A stretch of 64,000 nt of DNA, from positions 1,302,001 to 1,366,000 of the forward strand of contig NZ_PHUE01000001.1 in assembly GCF_002813295.1 (NCBI RefSeq). The letters are read 5' to 3'. Made by a program: the position numbers and the translations under genes. The DNA comes from Flavobacterium sp. 5 (GTDB lineage Bacteria; Bacteroidota; Bacteroidia; Flavobacteriales; Flavobacteriaceae). Below are positions 60,524 through 64,000 of the stretch, piece by piece; the first letter of the stretch is position 1; each line of letters begins with the position of its first letter. The notes under the pieces are model-generated. The model did not search any database, had not been told where the DNA came from, and was given only the letters and a program-made list of their open reading frames with translations.

Positions 60524-62962
60524 ATGAAGACGATTAAACATTTATTGCTAAAAAAAACCTCTTTAATGGTTTTAGCATGCTTTTTGGTCAATGTTACGCA
60601 AAAAGCAAACGCACAAGCCGATCCTAGAGAGGTTAGAAAAGAAAATTTTCATGGAGTTATTCAACTAGATGTTAGAGATTCCAAAGCTGATTGGGCTCCT
60701 TACACACCTAAAAAAGCACCCGAAGGAGCACCTAATGTTCTTTTTGTTTTATATGACGACACTGGACAAGCAGCATGGTCTCCTTATGGAGGTGGAATTA
60801 ATATGCCTACATTACAAAAATTGGCAGATAATGGTTTAACATATACACAATGGCATACTACAGCATTGTGTTCACCAACCAGATCAACATTATTAACAGG
60901 GAGAAATCATCACTTAACAGGTAATGCCGCTATTACAGAAACAGCAAATGGATTTCCTGGAGCTCACGGGCGTATTCCAGAGCAATGCGAAACTATTGGT
61001 CAAGTGTTGCAAGAAAATGGCTGGAGTACTTTTTGGATAGGAAAAGATCACAACGTGCCAGAGCAAGATGTCGCCTCTGGAGCGAGCCGTAAACAATGGC
61101 CAACTCAGTTGGGTTTTGATCGTTATTATGGGTTTCTTGGAGGAGAAACTAACCAATGGTATCCTGATTTAGTAGAAGACAATCACTTTATTGAACCTCC
61201 TTACAGCCCAGAAGAAGGCTATCACTTATCTAAAGATTTAGCAGATAAATCGATAGAATATATTAGAGACCAAAAAGCAACAAATCCATCAAAGCCATGG
61301 TTTTTATGGTATTGTCCTGGAGCTAATCATGCACCACATCACGCGCCACAAGAGTATATAGACAAATACAAAGGCAAATTTGATGATGGATATGATGCTT
61401 ATCGCAAATGGGTTTTACCTAGAATGATTGCAAAAGGTGTTTTGCCAAAAGATACTAAATTGACAGAATTTAATTTCTTACCTAAAGAAATTGCAAATGA
61501 AGGAGATTTTGTTCGTCCTTGGGACAAACTTAAACCGGAAGAGAAAAAATTATTTTCTAAACTTGCTGAGGTATATGCAGGTTTCTCAGAGTATACAGAT
61601 GCTCAAGTAGGTAGAGTAATTGATTATTTAGAACAAACTGGTCAGTTAGAAAATACTGTTATAATTTATGCGGCTGATAATGGTGCTTCTGGTGAAGGTT
61701 CTCCAAACGGATCTGTAAACGAGAATAAATTCTTTAACGGATATCCTGATGAATTGGCTGAGAATTTAAAACTAATAGACAAATTAGGAGGTCCTGATAC
61801 ATACGAGCATTATCCAACAGGATGGGCTGCTGCATTTTCAACTCCATATAAAATGTTTAAAAGATATAGTGAGTATGCAGGCGGTACTTGTGATCCATTG
61901 GTGATTTCATGGCCAAAAGGAATTAAAGCTAAAGGCGAAATGCGTAATCAATACCATCACTCAACAGATATTGTTCCTACTATCTTAGAAATTTGTGGTC
62001 TTGAAATGCCAAAAGTACATAATGGCGTTGGACAATATCCACTTTCTGGAGTATCTATGAAATATAGTTTTGATGCTAAACCAGACGCTCCAACAGAAAA
62101 ACACATTCAATATTATGCGATGTTAGGTTCTCGTGCGATATGGAAAGATGGATGGAAAGCTGTTGCAGTTCATGCTCCATTAACAGGTAAAGGACATTTT
62201 GACAAAGACCAATGGGAATTGTACAACACAAATGTTGACCGTTCTGAATCAACTAATTTAGCAGCAAAAAACCCTGATAAATTAAAAGAGTTAATCGCAG
62301 CATGGATGGATGAAGCGGATAAAAACTTAGTATTACCATTAGATGATAGAACAGCTATTGAAATAATAGGTTTAGAAAGACCTTCTGAAGAAGCTCCTCG
62401 TGAGAAATATATTTATTATCCTGGAACTTCAGCAGTACCAGAAGGTGTAGCTGTAAATGTAAGAGGACGTTCATTCAAAATTATTGGTGATGTTGAAATT
62501 AAAGATGCGAATGCATCTGGAGTAATTTTTGCTCACGGTTCTCGTTTTGGTGGACATGCATTATTCATAAAAGACAAAAAACTGAATTACGTTTATAATT
62601 TCTTAGGAATCCAACCAGAACAAAGATTTGTTTCTTCAACTGAATTAAAACCTGGTAAATACACTCTTGGTATGGAATTTATCAGAGAAAAAACAGGGGA
62701 ACTTGGCGAACAAATTGGTAAAATGAAATTATACATCAATGATCAAGTTGTTGCAGAAGGGCCAATGAAAACGCAACCAGGTAAATTTACACTTTCTGGA
62801 GACGGACTTTGTGTAGGTTTTGATAGTGGTGATGCTGTGAGTAAAGAATACAAAACTCCAGGTACTTTTAAAGGAGGAACTATTCAAGGTGTTGGTGTTT
62901 CTATAGGTAAAGAGAATTTTACAGATTTACAAAAAGAAGCAAAAAGCAAGATGAGAGATTAA
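60524..62962 (+). CDS. Exported arylsulfatase (sulfatase type I)
   Basis: An 812-residue sulfatase with a signal peptide beginning MKTIKHLLLKKTSLMVLACF. The formylglycine motif is ALCSPTRSTLLTGR with Cys116; NVLFVLYDDTG, HHAPQEYIDKY and AADNGASGEG supply metal ligands. The C-terminal 150 residues (VNVRGRSFKIIGDVEI onward) form an extra beta-rich domain. It needs a maturase to oxidise the cysteine; none is in this window. The ATG at 60524 is preferred over 60461. It probably removes sulfate from algal or other polysaccharides or aryl esters. Confidence 0.92.
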   Translation: MKTIKHLLLKKTSLMVLACFLVNVTQKANAQADPREVRKENFHGVIQLDVRDSKADWAPYTPKKAPEGAPNVLFVLYDDTGQAAWSPYGGGINMPTLQKLADNGLTYTQWHTTALCSPTRSTLLTGRNHHLTGNAAITETANGFPGAHGRIPEQCETIGQVLQENGWSTFWIGKDHNVPEQDVASGASRKQWPTQLGFDRYYGFLGGETNQWYPDLVEDNHFIEPPYSPEEGYHLSKDLADKSIEYIRDQKATNPSKPWFLWYCPGANHAPHHAPQEYIDKYKGKFDDGYDAYRKWVLPRMIAKGVLPKDTKLTEFNFLPKEIANEGDFVRPWDKLKPEEKKLFSKLAEVYAGFSEYTDAQVGRVIDYLEQTGQLENTVIIYAADNGASGEGSPNGSVNENKFFNGYPDELAENLKLIDKLGGPDTYEHYPTGWAAAFSTPYKMFKRYSEYAGGTCDPLVISWPKGIKAKGEMRNQYHHSTDIVPTILEICGLEMPKVHNGVGQYPLSGVSMKYSFDAKPDAPTEKHIQYYAMLGSRAIWKDGWKAVAVHAPLTGKGHFDKDQWELYNTNVDRSESTNLAAKNPDKLKELIAAWMDEADKNLVLPLDDRTAIEIIGLERPSEEAPREKYIYYPGTSAVPEGVAVNVRGRSFKIIGDVEIKDANASGVIFAHGSRFGGHALFIKDKKLNYVYNFLGIQPEQRFVSSTELKPGKYTLGMEFIREKTGELGEQIGKMKLYINDQVVAEGPMKTQPGKFTLSGDGLCVGFDSGDAVSKEYKTPGTFKGGTIQGVGVSIGKENFTDLQKEAKSKMRD

Positions 62963-62985
62963 TTCTTTTTAAAATAGCATTTACG

Positions 62986-63022
62986 AAAAGAGGTAGTATT
63001 GTTATACTACCTCTTTTTTTTA
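62986..63022 (+). terminator. Terminator after the arylsulfatase
   Basis: AAAAGAGGTAGTAT pairs with ATACTACCTCTTTT around a four-base loop and is followed by T. It starts 24 bases after the stop. Confidence 0.92.
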
Positions 63023-63061
63023 TTTTGAATGAGTAGGCTTATTTTAAATTTAGAGCAAAAA

Positions 63062-63088
63062 AAAACCTCAAATAAAATTTGAGGTTTT
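63062..63088 (-). terminator. Terminator of the tRNA-Gly pair
   Basis: On the minus strand AAAACCTCAAAT pairs with ATTTGAGGTTTT and continues into a T run. It follows directly on the downstream tRNA-Gly. Confidence 0.85.
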
Positions 63089-63090
63089 GG

Positions 63091-63163
<73 letters not shown>

Positions 63164-63212
63164 ATTAATCATTAAATTTACCTTTAAATCAAAAAAAAAA
63201 AATTGATTTTAG

Positions 63213-63285
<73 letters not shown>

Positions 63286-63680
63286 ATTACTGAGGTGCAA
63301 AGATAAATAATAAAAACAGTTATTTGCAAATTTTTTTTAAAAAATAAATTGACATTTTTTAATAATATCTACAACCATTTTAAAACTAAAAAGTTATACT
63401 TTTATTTTTCTTTATACTCGTGTAAAATATTAAATAAATATACGCCTTAGACTACTATTCAGAACAAAAAAAGCACCATCATAAATAGGAAAACTGATTA
63501 AAAACAGGGATTTCAAAGTAATAATTTGCTTAACACACAATATTTAGTATCATGCAAAAACATCAAATTAGTAGGAATTACTTCAATATTTAAAAATATT
63601 AATAGCATCTTTGCAATAGATAATCAATTCAACGATAAACAAATATTACTTTAAAGATTTAAAAAATGAAACCAAAAGAA
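63286..63680. other. Region between the tRNA-Gly pair and the L,D-transpeptidase gene
   Basis: A 395-base AT-rich region with no recognised gene. CATCTTTG near 63606-63613 differs by one base from the -7 consensus and might serve the downstream gene. Confidence 0.4.
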
Positions 63681-64000
63681 ATGAATAAACTTTACTTATT
63701 TATTGTCTTACTCACACTTCTAAGTTGCAAAAAACAACCGATAATAAACTTCGATACCTTCAAAATTTCCAACTCAGACACTAAAGAAGGTGAGATTATT
63801 GATATTGATACTGAATTATTAAGTCCTTATAAAAGCAAATCACTCGTCGATTTTTACAATTCCAGAAACAACCAAACCGTATGGCAATCTGAAAAAAATA
63901 GAAAAACAATCCTTGAAACAATTAAAAATTGTGAAACCGAAGGGCTAAATCCGTCAGATTACAATATTTCCAAACTGCAGGAATTAGAGAAAAAATTTAT
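63681..64000 (+). CDS. L,D-transpeptidase-family lipoprotein, partial
   Basis: The frame starts at ATG 63681 and runs off the window. The signal peptide MNKLYLFIVLLTLLSC ends in a lipobox cysteine at residue 16. YNSRNNQTVWQSEKNRKTIL and CETEGLNPSDYNISKLQEL match the scaffold domain of YcbB-type L,D-transpeptidases, which cross-link peptidoglycan via 3-3 bonds. The catalytic cysteine would lie beyond the window. An ATG at 63665 is out of frame and hits a stop at once. Confidence 0.82.
   Translation, partial: MNKLYLFIVLLTLLSCKKQPIINFDTFKISNSDTKEGEIIDIDTELLSPYKSKSLVDFYNSRNNQTVWQSEKNRKTILETIKNCETEGLNPSDYNISKLQELEKKF

Overview
This is an AT-rich stretch of a chromosome from a Flavobacteriaceae bacterium, most likely Flavobacterium. 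The evidence is gliding-motility genes gldB and gldC, the exosortase-F pair, a short RpoD of 287 residues, a LytTR regulator behind a TPR histidine kinase, Bacteroidetes-type -7 promoter elements (TAnnTTTG) before many genes, and near absence of Shine-Dalgarno sites. Most of it is ordinary core genome. There is no prophage, plasmid or CRISPR array; the only complete mobile element is one IS982-family insertion sequence.

Layout. 0-4 kb (minus): an HYC_CC_PP-type protein cut by the window edge, a beta-CASP metallo-RNase beside an ATP-cone/PD-(D/E)XK nuclease fusion, and the XrtF exosortase with its partner. 3.6-7 kb (plus): a GAF/fRMsr-like protein, rpsO and pnp. 7-10.5 kb: an unknown protein, a TPR sensor kinase, a LytTR regulator and a small membrane protein. 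11-15 kb: rpoD, rpe, a CBS protein, an MtfA-like metallopeptidase, tRNA-Arg and a YqeY protein. 15.4-31.3 kb (minus): a complete dcw division and cell-wall cluster in the order mraZ-rsmH-ftsL-ftsI-murE-mraY-murD-ftsW-murG-murC-ftsQ-ftsA-ftsZ, with a recognisable MraZ operator made of 10-bp repeats. 31.7-36.2 kb: a hydrolase, engB, gldC/gldB, nadE and a LuxR-type regulator. 36.2-41.9 kb (minus): a DnaG primase without zinc ligands, an ECF sigma factor with a probable anti-sigma protein and an outer-membrane protein, and a polyprenyl synthase. 42-45 kb: a lipoprotein gene and rlmN; the IS lies exactly in the loop of their shared terminator. 45.2-51.7 kb: two tandem copies of a three-gene unit (YceI, outer-membrane barrel, YceI-like). 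52-60 kb: an O-methyltransferase, PAP2, TatA/E, M1 peptidase, DUF6702, three carboxypeptidase-regulatory-like proteins and PepE. 60-64 kb: an arylsulfatase, two identical tRNA-Gly genes and the start of an L,D-transpeptidase.

The best candidate for an undescribed system is the duplicated YceI/barrel/YceI-like unit (45.8-51.7 kb). Both copies keep gene order, one- to eleven-base gaps and a hairpin inside the third gene, but their upstream regions differ and the barrels vary in predicted surface loops. It looks like an envelope module that binds or moves a lipid-like ligand, but the ligand is unknown. Secondary points are the ATP-cone nuclease next to the beta-CASP RNase, a putative structured RNA or repeat at 15.2-15.3 kb, and the IS in a terminator loop. 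All calls come from reading motifs; no database search was run.
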